Shown here: in pieces, positions 1-11,687 of the stretch
Layout of the letters: every line of letters starts with the position of its first letter
How positions within the stretch are numbered: position 1 is the stretch's first letter
Assembly (NCBI GenBank): GCA_903951825.1
Contig: CAJBDJ010000048.1
Coordinates: 1-55,249, forward strand
Reading direction: 5' to 3'
DNA: 55,249 bases
DNA from: an uncultured Pseudomonadota bacterium
Lineage (GTDB): Bacteria > Pseudomonadota > Gammaproteobacteria > Burkholderiales > Rhodocyclaceae
The notes under the pieces: generated by a model
Seen by the model: the letters and a program-made list of their open reading frames with translations, nothing else
The model's database searches: none
Told to the model about the DNA's origin: nothing
Program-made: the position numbers and the translations under genes

Positions 1-1
1 C

Positions 2-76
2 ACCGAGCAGACACACATCTTGGCCGCCTTGAACCTCACAAAACCACGACTACCGGAGCAGCTAACCTTGCTGTAG
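2..76 (+). CDS. Possible 3' end of a gene cut by the window edge
   Basis: Frame 2 is open from the first base to a TAG at 74-76 and reads as 24 residues ending PEQLTLL. The codon use looks like coding sequence, but 24 residues are too few to name a family. Bases 77-143 between this stop and the end of the smr gene show nothing recognisable. It may be the tail of a gene transcribed rightward towards smr, or chance. Confidence 0.2.
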   Translation, partial: TEQTHILAALNLTKPRLPEQLTLL

Positions 77-143
77 TGGCAATTTTTAAAACAACTTCTA
101 ATAAATACAGATACTTGCGTCAGCAACTGTTGAACTCGGGAGC

Positions 144-695
144 TCAGGCTACCCTTGATTTTTTGTTCGCCCGCAGCAAAACGATCAGCGCTCCTTCGCC
201 GCCGTCGTGCGGCTTCGCCTGGCAGTAGGCTAATACTTCATCACGTTGCGCCAGCCAGCCGCGCACCAGTTGGCGCAGGATCGAGGTGCGTTGTGGTGAG
301 CGCAGTCCTTTGCCATGAATCACACGCAGGCAGCGCTTGCCGTCGTGCAGGCAGTCGGCGAGGAAGGCGGCGAGCAGTTGACGCGCTTCTTCACGGTTGA
401 GGCCATGCAGGTCGATTTCATCCTGAATCACCCAGCGTCCGCGCCGCAGGTCACGCAAGACCGTTTGCGCCAGGCCGGGACGCACGAAATGCGGCTCATC
501 ACCTCCTTCGAGGCGATCTTGCAGGCCGATCCGGCCGTGCAGGCTTTCATGCAAGGCGGCTCGCTCGTCAGCGAGATGTTGCAGCGGACGTGGCGGCGGC
601 AATTTCCCGTGCAGATCAACGCGACCGGAGGCGGGCAATGGCCGGGTATCGGCCACTGCCGCGCGAAAGGCCGCGAGGTCATCGGGGTCGATCAA
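144..695 (-). CDS. Smr-domain protein (SmrB/YfcN-like)
   Basis: The C-terminal half is an Smr (small MutS-related) domain, with the IDLHG motif near residue 94 and the LRVIHGKG motif near residue 122. Smr domains are nicking endonucleases or nucleic-acid binders; the short SmrB type cleaves mRNA on collided ribosomes in E. coli. The N-terminal 80 residues are a charged linker typical of this group. The start is a TTG three bases after the trxB stop, so the gene is probably read through from trxB and translationally coupled to it; no strong Shine-Dalgarno is visible. The 183-residue length fits the family. Whether it rescues ribosomes or acts on DNA cannot be told from sequence. Confidence 0.85.
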   Translation of the reverse strand: MIDPDDLAAFRAAVADTRPLPASGRVDLHGKLPPPRPLQHLADERAALHESLHGRIGLQDRLEGGDEPHFVRPGLAQTVLRDLRRGRWVIQDEIDLHGLNREEARQLLAAFLADCLHDGKRCLRVIHGKGLRSPQRTSILRQLVRGWLAQRDEVLAYCQAKPHDGGEGALIVLLRANKKSRVA

Positions 696-698
696 CTT

Positions 699-1690
<992 letters not shown>

Positions 1691-1725
1691 GCGCTGCCGA
1701 TCTTCGCCATTTCCCCCTTTGCCGC

Positions 1726-1752
1726 TTGTATCTCGTGAATCTGCTTTATAAT
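1726..1752 (+). promoter_or_regulatory. Putative promoter for ftsK-lolA
   Basis: A perfect TATAAT lies at 1747-1752. A weak -35, TTGTAT at 1726-1731, is separated from it by 15 bases. It sits between the divergent trxB and ftsK genes and points toward ftsK. The short spacer and poor -35 leave it tentative. Confidence 0.4.
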
Positions 1753-1803
1753 CGTCGCGTAACTATATGACTGGAAAACGATTTGTGTTCATGAATATTT
1801 TCG

Positions 1804-4179
1804 ATGTGCAGCGGCTGCCTGGGGCTGGGGATGGCGCTATTGTCGGTGAATGGATCGTCGCCGTCGCGGGAGATTGAATTGGGTACAAAAACTTTTGAAC
1901 GTAAAGCCAGTCCTTTGCCGGATAAAGTCGGCGGCCTGTTGCAGGAGTCACGCTGGTTGGGTTTGGGGGTTGTCGCCATTTTTCTTGCCATGGCGCTGTC
2001 CGGCTTCAGCAAGGACGATCCCGGCTGGTCGCACGCGGTCAGCCATAACCATCTGGTCAACCCGGCCGGGCGTGCCGGGGCGTGGCTGGCTGACCTGATG
2101 CTTTATCTGTTTGGCTTGTCCGCCTGGTGGTGGGTGGCCTTGTGCGGCATTTTTGTCTGGTGGGGATTCCGGCGTTTGAATGGCGATGACGGCGGCACCC
2201 GGCGCCCGCTGATTTTCGCGTTGTGCGGTTTCGCCATTCTGCTGTTGACCAGTTCGGCGCTTGAGGCCTTGCGTTTTCATAGCCTAGCGGCGGCCTTGCC
2301 GCTCAGTCCGGGCGGGATGCTGGGAGTCGAGTTGAGCCGGCTGCTTGAGGAGCAACTGGGGTATACCGGGGCGACGCTTTTACTGTTGGCGACGCTTGCC
2401 GCTGGGTGGAGTTTTTTCTCGGGAATGTCCTGGCTGTGGGCTTTCGAAAAGATGGGGCTGCTTCTCGAAACGTTTGTCGGCTTCTTTTATGGTCGCCTCG
2501 ATGCTTGGCGAGACCGGCAAATTGGCAAGGAAATCGCCCAGCAGCGTGAGGTGGTGGTCGAGGAGGAGAAGCGGCGCGGCGAATTGCATGAGCCGATTAT
2601 TTTCGAGGCGTCAGCGCCCGACGTGCCGGTCTCAAAAAAAGCGGAAGCCCGTCTTGAGCGTGAAAAGCAGGTTGCCCTGTTTCCTGAGGTGCTCTTCGGT
2701 GGCCAGTTGCCCCCTCTGCACTTGCTCGACCCGGCGCCGCCGGCCACCGAGTCGGTCAGTGCGGAAACGCTCGAATACATCTCCCGCCTGATCGAGCGCA
2801 AGCTGGCCGATTTTGGCGTACAGGTCAAAGTCCTGGCGGCGATGCCCGGGCCGGTGATTACGCGCTATGAAATTGAACCGGCGGTTGGTGTCAAAGGCTC
2901 GCAAATCGTTAATCTGGCGCGCGATCTGGCGCGGGCGCTGGCGATGGTTTCGATCCGCGTAGTCGAAACGGTGCCCGGCAAGTCGTGCATGGCGCTGGAA
3001 TTGCCGAATCCGCGCCGGCAGGTGGTCAAGCTCTCCGAGATCATTTCCAGCAAACCCTACAACGACATGAGCAGCCCGCTGACGGTCTGCCTCGGCAAGG
3101 ATATCGGCGGTTTGCCGGTGGTTGCCGACCTGGCCAAGACGCCGCATCTGCTGGTCGCCGGGACAACCGGTTCCGGCAAGTCGGTAGGCGTCAATGCGAT
3201 GATTTTGTCGATGCTCTACAAGGCCGAGCCGGATCAGGTGCGCCTTATCATGGTCGACCCGAAAATGCTCGAGCTGTCGATTTACGAGGGGATTCCGCAT
3301 TTGTTGGCGCCGGTGGTCACTGACATGAAGCAGGCGGCCAACGCGCTGCACTGGTGTGTCACTGAAATGGAGAAGCGCTATAAGCTGATGTCGGCGATGG
3401 GGGTGCGCAACATTGCCGGCCTCAACACCAAGATTCGCGAAGCCGAAAAGCGTGGCGAGCACATCGCGAATCCGCTGAGCCTGACCCCGGAAGCCCCGGA
3501 GCCGCTGAAAACCATGCCCTTCATCGTTGTCATCATCGATGAACTGGCCGATCTGATGATGGTCGTCGGCAAGAAGGTCGAGGAACAGATTGCCCGTCTG
3601 GCGCAAAAGGCGCGTGCTTCGGGGATTCACCTTGTTCTCGCTACCCAGCGGCCGAGCGTCGATGTGATTACCGGACTGATCAAGGCCAATATTCCGACCC
3701 GCCTCTCCTTTCAGGTGTCGAGCAAGATCGATTCGCGCACCATTCTCGACCAGATGGGCGCCGAAGCCTTGCTCGGGCAGGGGGACATGCTTTACCTGGC
3801 GCCGGGCACCGGCTATCCGACCCGCGTTCATGGCGCCTTTGTTTCCGATGATGAAGTGCATCGTGTGGTCGAGCATTTGAAATCGCTCGGTGCCCCCGAG
3901 TACATTGAAGACATCCTCACCGCCACGGGCGCTGACGACGACGAGAGCAGCGGGGGCGGCGACGGGGTGGCGGATACCGAGAGCGATCCGCTCTACGATC
4001 AGGCGGTTGATATTGTCCTCAAAAACCGGCGCGCCTCGATTTCTCTGGTTCAGCGTCATCTGCACATCGGCTATAACCGTTCGGCGCGGCTGATCGAGGC
4101 GATGGAAAAGGCTGGACTGGTCAGCGCCATGGACGGGCGTGGTGGTCGTGAAGTGATTGCACGCAAGGAAAGCGAATGA
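1804..4179 (+). CDS. ftsK: DNA translocase FtsK
   Basis: FtsK is a septum-anchored, ATP-driven DNA pump that moves the chromosome termini apart and activates XerCD recombination. About four membrane segments occupy the first 200 residues. A short charged linker follows, then the motor domain with Walker A TTGSGKS near residue 453 and the Walker B region [10 protein letters not shown] near residue 576. The C-terminal winged-helix gamma domain (about 725-791) recognises KOPS. The linker is short compared with E. coli FtsK, as in many Betaproteobacteria. The start is uncertain: the ATG at 1804 gives 791 residues, but an in-frame TTG at 1879 follows GGGAG by a good distance and gives a more typical N-terminus. 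The stop overlaps the lolA ATG. Confidence 0.96.
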   Translation: MCSGCLGLGMALLSVNGSSPSREIELGTKTFERKASPLPDKVGGLLQESRWLGLGVVAIFLAMALSGFSKDDPGWSHAVSHNHLVNPAGRAGAWLADLMLYLFGLSAWWWVALCGIFVWWGFRRLNGDDGGTRRPLIFALCGFAILLLTSSALEALRFHSLAAALPLSPGGMLGVELSRLLEEQLGYTGATLLLLATLAAGWSFFSGMSWLWAFEKMGLLLETFVGFFYGRLDAWRDRQIGKEIAQQREVVVEEEKRRGELHEPIIFEASAPDVPVSKKAEARLEREKQVALFPEVLFGGQLPPLHLLDPAPPATESVSAETLEYISRLIERKLADFGVQVKVLAAMPGPVITRYEIEPAVGVKGSQIVNLARDLARALAMVSIRVVETVPGKSCMALELPNPRRQVVKLSEIISSKPYNDMSSPLTVCLGKDIGGLPVVADLAKTPHLLVAGTTGSGKSVGVNAMILSMLYKAEPDQVRLIMVDPKMLELSIYEGIPHLLAPVVTDMKQAANALHWCVTEMEKRYKLMSAMGVRNIAGLNTKIREAEKRGEHIANPLSLTPEAPEPLKTMPFIVVIIDELADLMMVVGKKVEEQIARLAQKARASGIHLVLATQRPSVDVITGLIKANIPTRLSFQVSSKIDSRTILDQMGAEALLGQGDMLYLAPGTGYPTRVHGAFVSDDEVHRVVEHLKSLGAPEYIEDILTATGADDDESSGGGDGVADTESDPLYDQAVDIVLKNRRASISLVQRHLHIGYNRSARLIEAMEKAGLVSAMDGRGGREVIARKESE

Positions 4180-4796
4180 AATTCGACCTGAAAATGTTTT
4201 TGGCCACCGTCGGCTTTTTGTTGCCGCAATGGGTCAATGCCGGTGCTGTCGATCAGTTACACCGTTTTCTGGACAGTACGCGCACCCTCAAAGCGGAGTT
4301 TTCGCAGATTGTCATCGCCAAGAATGGCCGCAAGCCGCAGCAGTCGTCTGGGTTCGTGGCGATTTCCCGTCCCGGCAAGCTGCGCTGGGAAATTGTCAAA
4401 CCTTACCCGCAACTGATTGTTGGCGATGGCGAAACAATCTGGGTCTACGATCAGGAGTTGCAGCAAGTGACGGTGCGCAAAGCAGGACAGGCGATCGGCA
4501 GTTCGCCGGCGGCTTTGCTGGCCGGCAATAATGACCTGGAAAAAAACTTCACCCTGAGTGATGCCGGCAGTAGCGAAGGCTTGTCCTGGCTTGAAGCCAG
4601 CCCCAAAAATGCCGACAGCGGCTTCGATAAAATCCGCATGGGCTTTTCCGGCGCCGATCTGAAAGCCATGGAATTAAGTGACAGCTTCGGGCAAACCACG
4701 CAGATTCGTTTTGGCCGACTGGAGCGTAATCCCGTTTTGCCGGCGGCGAATTTCAAATTCACCGCGCCGGCGGGTGTCGACGTTATAGGTGAGTAA
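4176..4796 (+). CDS. lolA: Outer-membrane lipoprotein carrier LolA
   Basis: LolA is the periplasmic chaperone that takes lipoproteins from LolCDE to the outer-membrane receptor LolB. A signal peptide with cleavage after VNA (about residue 22) is followed by the typical LolA beta-sheet fold sequence, including LKAEFSQ and the [13 protein letters not shown] region. The 206 residues match the family. Its ATG overlaps the ftsK stop (ATGA), so the two genes are co-translated. In E. coli lolA is followed by rarA; here a leftward unrelated gene follows instead. Confidence 0.95.
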   Translation: MKFDLKMFLATVGFLLPQWVNAGAVDQLHRFLDSTRTLKAEFSQIVIAKNGRKPQQSSGFVAISRPGKLRWEIVKPYPQLIVGDGETIWVYDQELQQVTVRKAGQAIGSSPAALLAGNNDLEKNFTLSDAGSSEGLSWLEASPKNADSGFDKIRMGFSGADLKAMELSDSFGQTTQIRFGRLERNPVLPAANFKFTAPAGVDVIGE

Positions 4797-4838
4797 TTTT
4801 CAGGAGCATCGCTGACGCATCCGTGCGGCTCCGGTGGC

Positions 4839-5240
4839 TCACGGAAATGTCCGGTACAGCGCAGCGAGCGCCAGCAGCGTCAGCAGCGCCGTCAGCAAGC
4901 CAAGGCGCAGCACCCTTCCGCGAAATATCGCCAGGCTCTTGATCAGTTGCGTATTTTGCTCGGCGAGCGCCTGAATGACTTGTGAAGAAGCCAGCATGGC
5001 TTCGTTCAGGGACGAGACTTCGGCCTGCAATTCGATAATTCGCGTGTCCAGCGTGTCTATCGTTTGTACTTCGACTGAGCGGGCAGGCATTTCTCCGGAC
5101 GCGGCGGCCGGCTTTGCGGCGCTGGTTTTGCGAGCCACCGACTTCCAGAGTTGTTTTGCCCCATCGGCAACTTTCGGTGCATTGCTGATCACGTCCTTCC
5201 ACGGCACGCTGCTTAACAAGGTCAACCAGGGAATGGCCAT
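4839..5240 (-). CDS. Small tail-anchored coiled-coil protein, function unknown
   Basis: I do not recognise a named family. The 133 residues have an N-terminal stretch with little regular pattern (1-50), a heptad-like coiled coil from about 58 to 100 (IIELQAEVSSLNEAML and beyond), and one strongly hydrophobic helix at about 108-128 near the C-terminus. The layout predicts a tail-anchored inner-membrane protein with a cytoplasmic coiled coil. The ATG has AAAGGAG well placed upstream, which supports expression. It stands alone between lolA (convergent) and rlhA. Confidence 0.75.
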   Translation of the reverse strand: MAIPWLTLLSSVPWKDVISNAPKVADGAKQLWKSVARKTSAAKPAAASGEMPARSVEVQTIDTLDTRIIELQAEVSSLNEAMLASSQVIQALAEQNTQLIKSLAIFRGRVLRLGLLTALLTLLALAALYRTFP

Positions 5241-5315
5241 CGATAAAACTCCTTTGAAATGCCTCAGGACAAGCTGCCGGAAGATTTTCCGGGCTTTCTT
5301 CCTGGACGTTGTCGA

Positions 5316-7199
5316 TCAATCAATCCGTTGTACGGGGTCGCTCCGAATGCTGCCAAGATTCAGTTTGACGCCCTTTTTCAATTTGCCGATGACGTGCATT
5401 TCACAGGCTTTACAGTCGAATTTGAGGATCAGTTTTTCATTGCCGTTGAGCAGGGTCATCGGGTCAGGCTTGAGATGTTTGACCTCTTTGGGACAGAGGT
5501 TGAAGCTGTAGCGCAGGCAATGGCGGGTAATCATCAGCGAAACCATGCCTTTTTCCTGATTCGCTTCGTAAGCCTCGGCAATCAGCTTGACGCCGTGTTT
5601 TTCATAGAATTCTCGGGCTTTGGCGTTGAAGACGTTGCCCAGGTAGGTGAGTTCCTCTTGCGGGTAGGGCGCCGGATGACTTGCCGGAGTGGCACGGGAC
5701 GGGCGCCGATGCGCTGCGCTGCGTGCCCCTTCAAGTTTCTCGGTCGCTGCCCGACGCAGGGCGTTGATCGTCGCGGTGGGCAGGAACCAGGTTTGCGTCA
5801 AATGCAACTCGACCGATTCTGCACTGAACATTGAATTGCCGAATTTGCCGAGTTGCTCTCTGAGCGCACTCGGCGCCCGATCAGCGTGTTTGGCGATTTC
5901 CTTGGTGCTTGGGCAGTCGACCGTCACCGCTATCCCGTCCTCATCGCTCAAGGTCAATGCAAAGCCATCGGCTGTTTCGCCAAAGCTGACGCTGATCGCC
6001 ACCCGGCGTTCGGCCGATTCTCTTTCCAGCGCGCGCTCAAACGCCTGATCGTGGTTGCGGAATAGCGTGGTGCCTACGCTCAGCGCTTCGGGCATTTCGA
6101 GCGGAAAGAGCTTTTGGTCGTCGGCGCGATTGATGCGCAGACCGACGATATCGCCATGCGCATCGTAGAAACAGACGCCGTCACCGTTATTGAAGGCCAT
6201 TTCGGCGTTGACCGTAAAGTAGTTGGCGCCAACCTCACTGACTTCACCCATCACCTCACCGACAAAGGCCGGCGAATCGAATGCGCCGATGTCATCCTGG
6301 CGGCCACCGGCAAAGTAGTCGGTAAAGCCGCGGTTATAGGTTTTTTCCGGCAGCGGGTCGAAAGTGAAACGACTGCGCCCGGAGGAGGCGCGGCAGAATT
6401 CCGGATGTTGGGCAATGACGTCGTCGAGCAGCTTGCGGTAATGCGCCGTGATGTTCTTGACGTAGCTGAGATCTTTCAGTCGCCCCTCGATCTTGAACGA
6501 ACTGACGCCGGCACGCGCCAGTGCCAGCACGTTGTCGCTCTGGTTGTTGTCTTTCATCGACAGCAGATGTTGATCCTCGGCAATCACCTTGCCCTTCTCG
6601 TCAGTCAGCGTGTAGGGCAGGCGACAGGCTTGCGAACATTCGCCGCGATTGGCGCTGCGCCCGCTGTGAGCGTGGCTGATGAAGCACTGGCCGCTGAAGG
6701 CGACGCACAGCGCGCCATGCACGAAATACTCAAGCACGACATTCGATTGGTCAGCAATCCGGCGAATTTCATCCAGGCTCAATTCGCGCGCCAGAACGAC
6801 TTGCGAGAAGCCGACATCCGCCAGAAACTTCACCTTGTCCGGGTGCCGGTTGTCAGTCTGCGTGCTGGCGTGCAACTGGATCGGCGGCAAGTCGAGTTCA
6901 AGCAGCCCCATGTCCTGAATGATCAGTGCGTCGGCACCTGCCTCGTAAAGCTGCCAGGCAAGCCGGCGGCTGTCTTCGAGTTCATCATCACGCAAAATGG
7001 TGTTGAGCGCGACAAACACCTTGGCGTGGAAGCGATGCGCGAAGTCGCACAGGCGTTTGATCTCGGCAACCTCGTTGCCCGCCCCATAACGCGCACCGAA
7101 AGCCGGGCCGCCGATATACACGGCATCGGCGCCGTGCTTGATCGCTTCAATGCCAAAATCGGCGTTCTTGGCTGGAGCGAGGAGTTCGAGTGCGATCAT
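5316..7199 (-). CDS. rlhA: U32-family 23S rRNA cytidine hydroxylase RlhA
   Basis: This is a large peptidase-U32-family protein of the RlhA (YdcP) type. In E. coli RlhA makes 5-hydroxycytidine at position 2501 of 23S rRNA, using prephenate-dependent chemistry and an iron-sulfur cluster. The N-terminus ELLAPAKNADFGIEAIKHGA, the U32 signature around residues 165-195 (GALCVAFSGQC, RGECSQACR), and the extra C-terminal cysteines (RHCLRYSFNLCPKE, DCKACEMHV) are all present. The 627-residue length fits RlhA rather than the shorter UbiU/UbiV or TrhP. Its start overlaps the stop of the upstream methyltransferase gene by 4 bases, so the two form an operon. Confidence 0.88.
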   Translation of the reverse strand: MIALELLAPAKNADFGIEAIKHGADAVYIGGPAFGARYGAGNEVAEIKRLCDFAHRFHAKVFVALNTILRDDELEDSRRLAWQLYEAGADALIIQDMGLLELDLPPIQLHASTQTDNRHPDKVKFLADVGFSQVVLARELSLDEIRRIADQSNVVLEYFVHGALCVAFSGQCFISHAHSGRSANRGECSQACRLPYTLTDEKGKVIAEDQHLLSMKDNNQSDNVLALARAGVSSFKIEGRLKDLSYVKNITAHYRKLLDDVIAQHPEFCRASSGRSRFTFDPLPEKTYNRGFTDYFAGGRQDDIGAFDSPAFVGEVMGEVSEVGANYFTVNAEMAFNNGDGVCFYDAHGDIVGLRINRADDQKLFPLEMPEALSVGTTLFRNHDQAFERALERESAERRVAISVSFGETADGFALTLSDEDGIAVTVDCPSTKEIAKHADRAPSALREQLGKFGNSMFSAESVELHLTQTWFLPTATINALRRAATEKLEGARSAAHRRPSRATPASHPAPYPQEELTYLGNVFNAKAREFYEKHGVKLIAEAYEANQEKGMVSLMITRHCLRYSFNLCPKEVKHLKPDPMTLLNGNEKLILKFDCKACEMHVIGKLKKGVKLNLGSIRSDPVQRID

Positions 7200-8038
7200 G
7201 GTTGGGGGTAAGCAAAGCGTGAAGCCAGTGCTTCAATGTTGAACTCGCGCAAAATTGCCAGCGCCCGCTCGCGGGCAATCTGTTGTGGTCGAGGGGTTTT
7301 TTCGTTCATTTTTTTAGCGATGATCAACTCGTTTTTCATTGAATGTTCCCAACCAACCAGTTCGGTGACGGTGACTTGATAGCCGTGCGATTCGAGCAGC
7401 AGGCAGCGCAAGACGTTGGTTAAATGGCTGCCGATTTCGCGGGTATGAAGCGGGTGGCGCCAGAGTTCTGAAAGGGGTGTTTTGGCCAGTGCAGCACTTT
7501 TGCCGGCGCGCATGGCCGCCGCGACTTCGGCCTGGCAGCAGGGCACCAGCACGATATGTCGGGCCTGCTTGGTCAGCGCAAAGCGGATCGCGTCATCGGT
7601 TGCCGTGTCGCAGGCGTGCAGTGCGGTAACCATGTCAATTTGCTCGGGCAGGGCGCTCGAATGGGTCGATTCTTCGACCGTGATGTTGAGAAAACTCATT
7701 CGCATGAAGCCGAGTCGAGCCGCCAGATCGCGTGATTTTTCGACCAGTTCCTGGCGTGTTTCGATACCGAAAATGTGGCCGCTTTCACGCTCCCTGAAAA
7801 ACAGGTCGTAAAGAATGAAGCCCAGATAGGATTTGCCGGCACCGTGATCGGCGATGCTTTGCACGTCGGCGAGCAGCGGTTCGATGAGCTGGTAAAGGTG
7901 ATAAACCTGTTTGAGCTTGCGCCGCGTATCCTGATTCAGCTTGCCGTCGCGCGTCAGGATGTGCAGTTCCTTGAGCAACTCGATCGATTGGCCGGGGCGG
8001 ATTTCGGGGATGTCGGCAGGCATGTTTTGTCTTTTCAT
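7196..8038 (-). CDS. SAM-dependent methyltransferase, substrate unknown
   Basis: A class I methyltransferase of the Methyltransf_32 type. The SAM-binding glycine motif DHGAGKSYLGF lies near residue 64, the acidic residue follows in IFGIETRQEL, and the family ALHACDTATDDAI and VLVPCCQAEV motifs are near residues 140 and 162. Members include GSTCD-like proteins and are mostly uncharacterised. It is the first gene of a two-gene operon with rlhA (ATGA overlap), which suggests, without proving, an RNA or ribosome substrate. The ATG at 8038 is used; an in-frame ATG at residue 6 is an alternative. A promoter must lie in 8039-8152, shared with the divergent orphan gene. Confidence 0.8.
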   Translation of the reverse strand: MKRQNMPADIPEIRPGQSIELLKELHILTRDGKLNQDTRRKLKQVYHLYQLIEPLLADVQSIADHGAGKSYLGFILYDLFFRERESGHIFGIETRQELVEKSRDLAARLGFMRMSFLNITVEESTHSSALPEQIDMVTALHACDTATDDAIRFALTKQARHIVLVPCCQAEVAAAMRAGKSAALAKTPLSELWRHPLHTREIGSHLTNVLRCLLLESHGYQVTVTELVGWEHSMKNELIIAKKMNEKTPRPQQIARERALAILREFNIEALASRFAYPQP

Positions 8039-8152
8039 GGGGGCAAATTATCTCATTCAATGATCTATCAATTTCGTGTCAACCGAATTCCGAGAGTGTC
8101 GTTATTAGACCCATGGTGATCCAAACACCGACCTTATAAACGGAGAGACAAA

Positions 8153-8431
8153 ATGGGCAGTTTGAGTACAGAATCCTACGAGCAGTTTCTGGAATCCCTG
8201 AAAAACGCCGGTATCACGATTTCCAACGAAGCTGATCTGCGCGAACGTTTGGCCGAAGCCCAGCGCTGGCGTTTTGCCTTCCAGACACTCGCCGCCAACG
8301 GCAAAGTGATCGGTATCTGTTTTGAAGATCATTCCGAAGGCCGCAATGGCGCCCAGATTGATCGCGCTTTTAACGACTTTCAGTTCTCAGAAAAAACCAA
8401 GGCTGTTTTTTCTGCCAACCTTAAGCACTGA
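8153..8431 (+). CDS. Small conserved-looking protein, function unknown
   Basis: I do not recognise this 92-residue soluble protein. It begins with a helical segment (ESYEQFLESLKNAGI), then a second helix (ADLRERLAEAQRWRF), and ends in a mixed region with aromatic residues. There is no signal peptide, membrane segment or cysteine. GGAGAG lies 5 bases before the ATG, giving good initiation. It is a single-gene unit between the divergent methyltransferase gene and a strong terminator, which makes it likely to be real. Confidence 0.7.
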   Translation: MGSLSTESYEQFLESLKNAGITISNEADLRERLAEAQRWRFAFQTLAANGKVIGICFEDHSEGRNGAQIDRAFNDFQFSEKTKAVFSANLKH

Positions 8432-8467
8432 GTTTTCAGCACCTCGCATTGGCGGGGAGCAAAAAAG

Positions 8468-8494
8468 AAACGGGCGCCGCAACGGCGCCCGTTT
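8468..8494. terminator. Bidirectional rho-independent terminator
   Basis: A perfect 12-bp stem (8468-8479 with 8483-8494) closes on a 3-base CAA loop and has A-rich sequence on the left and T-rich on the right. It can stop both the rightward small gene and the leftward ettA gene that converge here. Confidence 0.85.
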
Positions 8495-8526
8495 TGCTTG
8501 GGTAATGGCGAAATTCTCCGCAAAAA

Positions 8527-10191
<1,665 letters not shown>

Positions 10192-10362
10192 GGTTTTTTC
10201 GCGAGGTGTTGAGAGCCTTGCAGTTTAACCAAGAACCGCAAGTGCCGGAGATGGATCAGCGGACGAGAGCAGGTTTCCCGATTTTCCCTGCACTCCGGGG
10301 GTGTCGGCACGGTGATGCTCGAAGCGTATCGGGACATGATTGGCCAAGGGGGTGGAAAGAAC

Positions 10363-10390
10363 TTGCATTCCGCTCCTCGCTCTGTATAAT
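10363..10390 (+). promoter_or_regulatory. Promoter of tRNA-Arg
   Basis: TTGCAT (10363-10368) and a perfect TATAAT (10385-10390) are separated by 16 bases, followed by a GC-rich discriminator (GCGGCGC), the hallmark of stringently controlled stable-RNA promoters. The tRNA begins 17 bases after the -10. Confidence 0.8.
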
Positions 10391-10406
10391 GCGGCGCTCT
10401 TGCAGT

Positions 10407-10483
10407 GCGCCCGTAGCTCAGTTGGATAGAGTATCTGGCTACGAACCAGAGGGTCGGGCGTTCGAATCGCTCCGGGCGCACCA
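10407..10483 (+). tRNA. tRNA-Arg (ACG anticodon)
   Basis: A full cloverleaf: acceptor GCGCCCG pairs with CGGGCGC, the D-loop is AGCTCAGTTGGATAGAG, the anticodon loop contains ACG flanked by CTGGCT/AACCAG stems, and the T-loop is GTTCGAATC. CCA is encoded. The A34 is expected to be edited to inosine by TadA, so it reads CGU/CGC/CGA. No integrase or repeated 3' end is seen nearby, so this copy is not visibly used as an attachment site. Confidence 0.97.
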
Positions 10484-10496
10484 CAAGAACACACTC

Positions 10497-10523
10497 AGGT
10501 CAGTCTTCGGACTGGCCTTTTTG
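10497..10523 (+). terminator. Terminator of tRNA-Arg
   Basis: A 9-bp stem, 10497-10505 with 10510-10518, closes on an extra-stable TTCG tetraloop and is followed by a T tract. Confidence 0.85.
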
Positions 10524-10568
10524 TTTTCTAAATCATTGATTTGAATTTTGGTTATTTGATTTTTATTC

Positions 10569-10597
10569 TTGATAAACAAAACAAATCAAATTAAATT
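10569..10597 (+). promoter_or_regulatory. Putative promoter of the H-NS-surE-pcm-nlpD operon
   Basis: TTGATA at 10569-10574 and TAAATT at 10592-10597 have a 17-base spacer. The surrounding 90 bases (10525-10620) are markedly AT-rich against the GC-rich window. Such DNA is what H-NS proteins bind, so autoregulation is plausible but inferred. Confidence 0.5.
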
Positions 10598-10627
10598 ACT
10601 CACTCCTTTCATTGTCAGGAGTTAATC

Positions 10628-10945
10628 ATGGATTTATCCGTTCTTCCGATTTCCGAATTGCGAGATTTGCTGAAGCAGGTTCCCCTTGAACTAGAGCGTC
10701 GCGAGGTTCAGGAAAAGGTAAATATCCTTAATGATTTCCGAGCCATTGCCAAATCGCATGGTTATGTCCTTGAGGATATCGTTAGCCAGGAAGTCAAATC
10801 GAAAGTGGTTTCCGGGGGCAAGGTAAAAGTTAAATATCGGCATCCGGCTCATCCAGAGCTGCAATGGACGGGGCGTGGTCGCAAGCCCAAGTGGGTCGAA
10901 GCCTGGCTTGCCGGCGGTAATACACTGGATTCTCTTGGCGTGTGA
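10628..10945 (+). CDS. H-NS-family nucleoid-associated protein
   Basis: A 105-residue H-NS/MvaT-like DNA-binding protein. An N-terminal helical oligomerisation region (about 5-60: [12 protein letters not shown], then the [12 protein letters not shown] helix) is followed by a basic linker (VKVKYRHP) and the C-terminal DNA-binding domain with the AT-hook-like core [14 protein letters not shown]. The C-terminal motif is the diagnostic part. Such proteins silence AT-rich, often horizontally acquired genes. CAGGAG lies 7 bases upstream of the ATG. Its stop is only 1 base before the surE ATG, so it heads the same operon, an unusual partner for surE. Confidence 0.9.
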   Translation: MDLSVLPISELRDLLKQVPLELERREVQEKVNILNDFRAIAKSHGYVLEDIVSQEVKSKVVSGGKVKVKYRHPAHPELQWTGRGRKPKWVEAWLAGGNTLDSLGV

Positions 10946-10946
10946 G

Positions 10947-11687
10947 ATGCGTATTTTATTGAGTAATGACGACGGTTATTTCTCTCCAGGTATTGAGGCG
11001 CTTGCCCAAGCGCTCGCCGACTTGGGGGAGGTCGTCGTTGTTGCCCCTGAACAAAATCGCAGCGGCGCCAGCAATTCTTTGACCCTTGACCGACCTCTGT
11101 CACTTAAAAGGTCGGCCAACGGGTTTTATTTTGTCAATGGAACACCGACTGATTGCGTTCATTTGGCAGTCACCGGGATGCTCGATTCCTTGCCGGATAT
11201 TATTGTTTCCGGTATCAATCACGGTGCCAATATGGGCGACGACACGATTTATTCAGGAACGGTGGCGGCGGCGACCGAGGGGTATTTGCTGGGTATTCCC
11301 TCGATCGCCATTTCGCTGAACGGTTTCGAAGGCAAAAATTTTGCCACGGCGGGTCGCGTTGCCCGTGAATTGGTCGAGCGTTTTATTCGGCAGCCGATCA
11401 GTGAGCCCATTTTGTTGAATGTGAATGTTCCGGATATTCCCCATGCCGCTTTGAAGGGGCATGAAGTGACTCGTTTGGGGCGGCGTCACAAGGCTGAGCC
11501 GGTAGTCAAAACCATCTCTCCACGTAATGAAACCGTTTATTGGGTGGGTGCGGCCGGCGCGGCAGCCGATGCCGGACCGGGGACGGATTTCAACGCGATT
11601 GAGCGTGGTTTTGTCTCAATTACGCCGCTTCAGATTGATCTGACCCACGCAGCTCAGATTTCCAGCATTCAGCGCTGGATGGCATGA
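10947..11687 (+). CDS. surE: 5'/3'-nucleotidase SurE
   Basis: SurE is a stationary-phase survival nucleotidase that dephosphorylates nucleoside monophosphates and short polyphosphate. The metal-binding NDDG motif at residues 7-10, the [10 protein letters not shown] segment with the conserved serine, and [12 protein letters not shown] are all in place. The 246 residues are typical. The ATG at 10947 is chosen because [10 protein letters not shown] is the family N-terminus; upstream in-frame sequence belongs to the preceding gene. It overlaps pcm by 4 bases. Confidence 0.97.
   Translation: MRILLSNDDGYFSPGIEALAQALADLGEVVVVAPEQNRSGASNSLTLDRPLSLKRSANGFYFVNGTPTDCVHLAVTGMLDSLPDIIVSGINHGANMGDDTIYSGTVAAATEGYLLGIPSIAISLNGFEGKNFATAGRVARELVERFIRQPISEPILLNVNVPDIPHAALKGHEVTRLGRRHKAEPVVKTISPRNETVYWVGAAGAAADAGPGTDFNAIERGFVSITPLQIDLTHAAQISSIQRWMA

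Noticed and set aside
10407-10483. tRNA-Arg as an integration site for an island.
   Set aside because: No integrase, no direct repeat of the tRNA end, and flanking genes are core.
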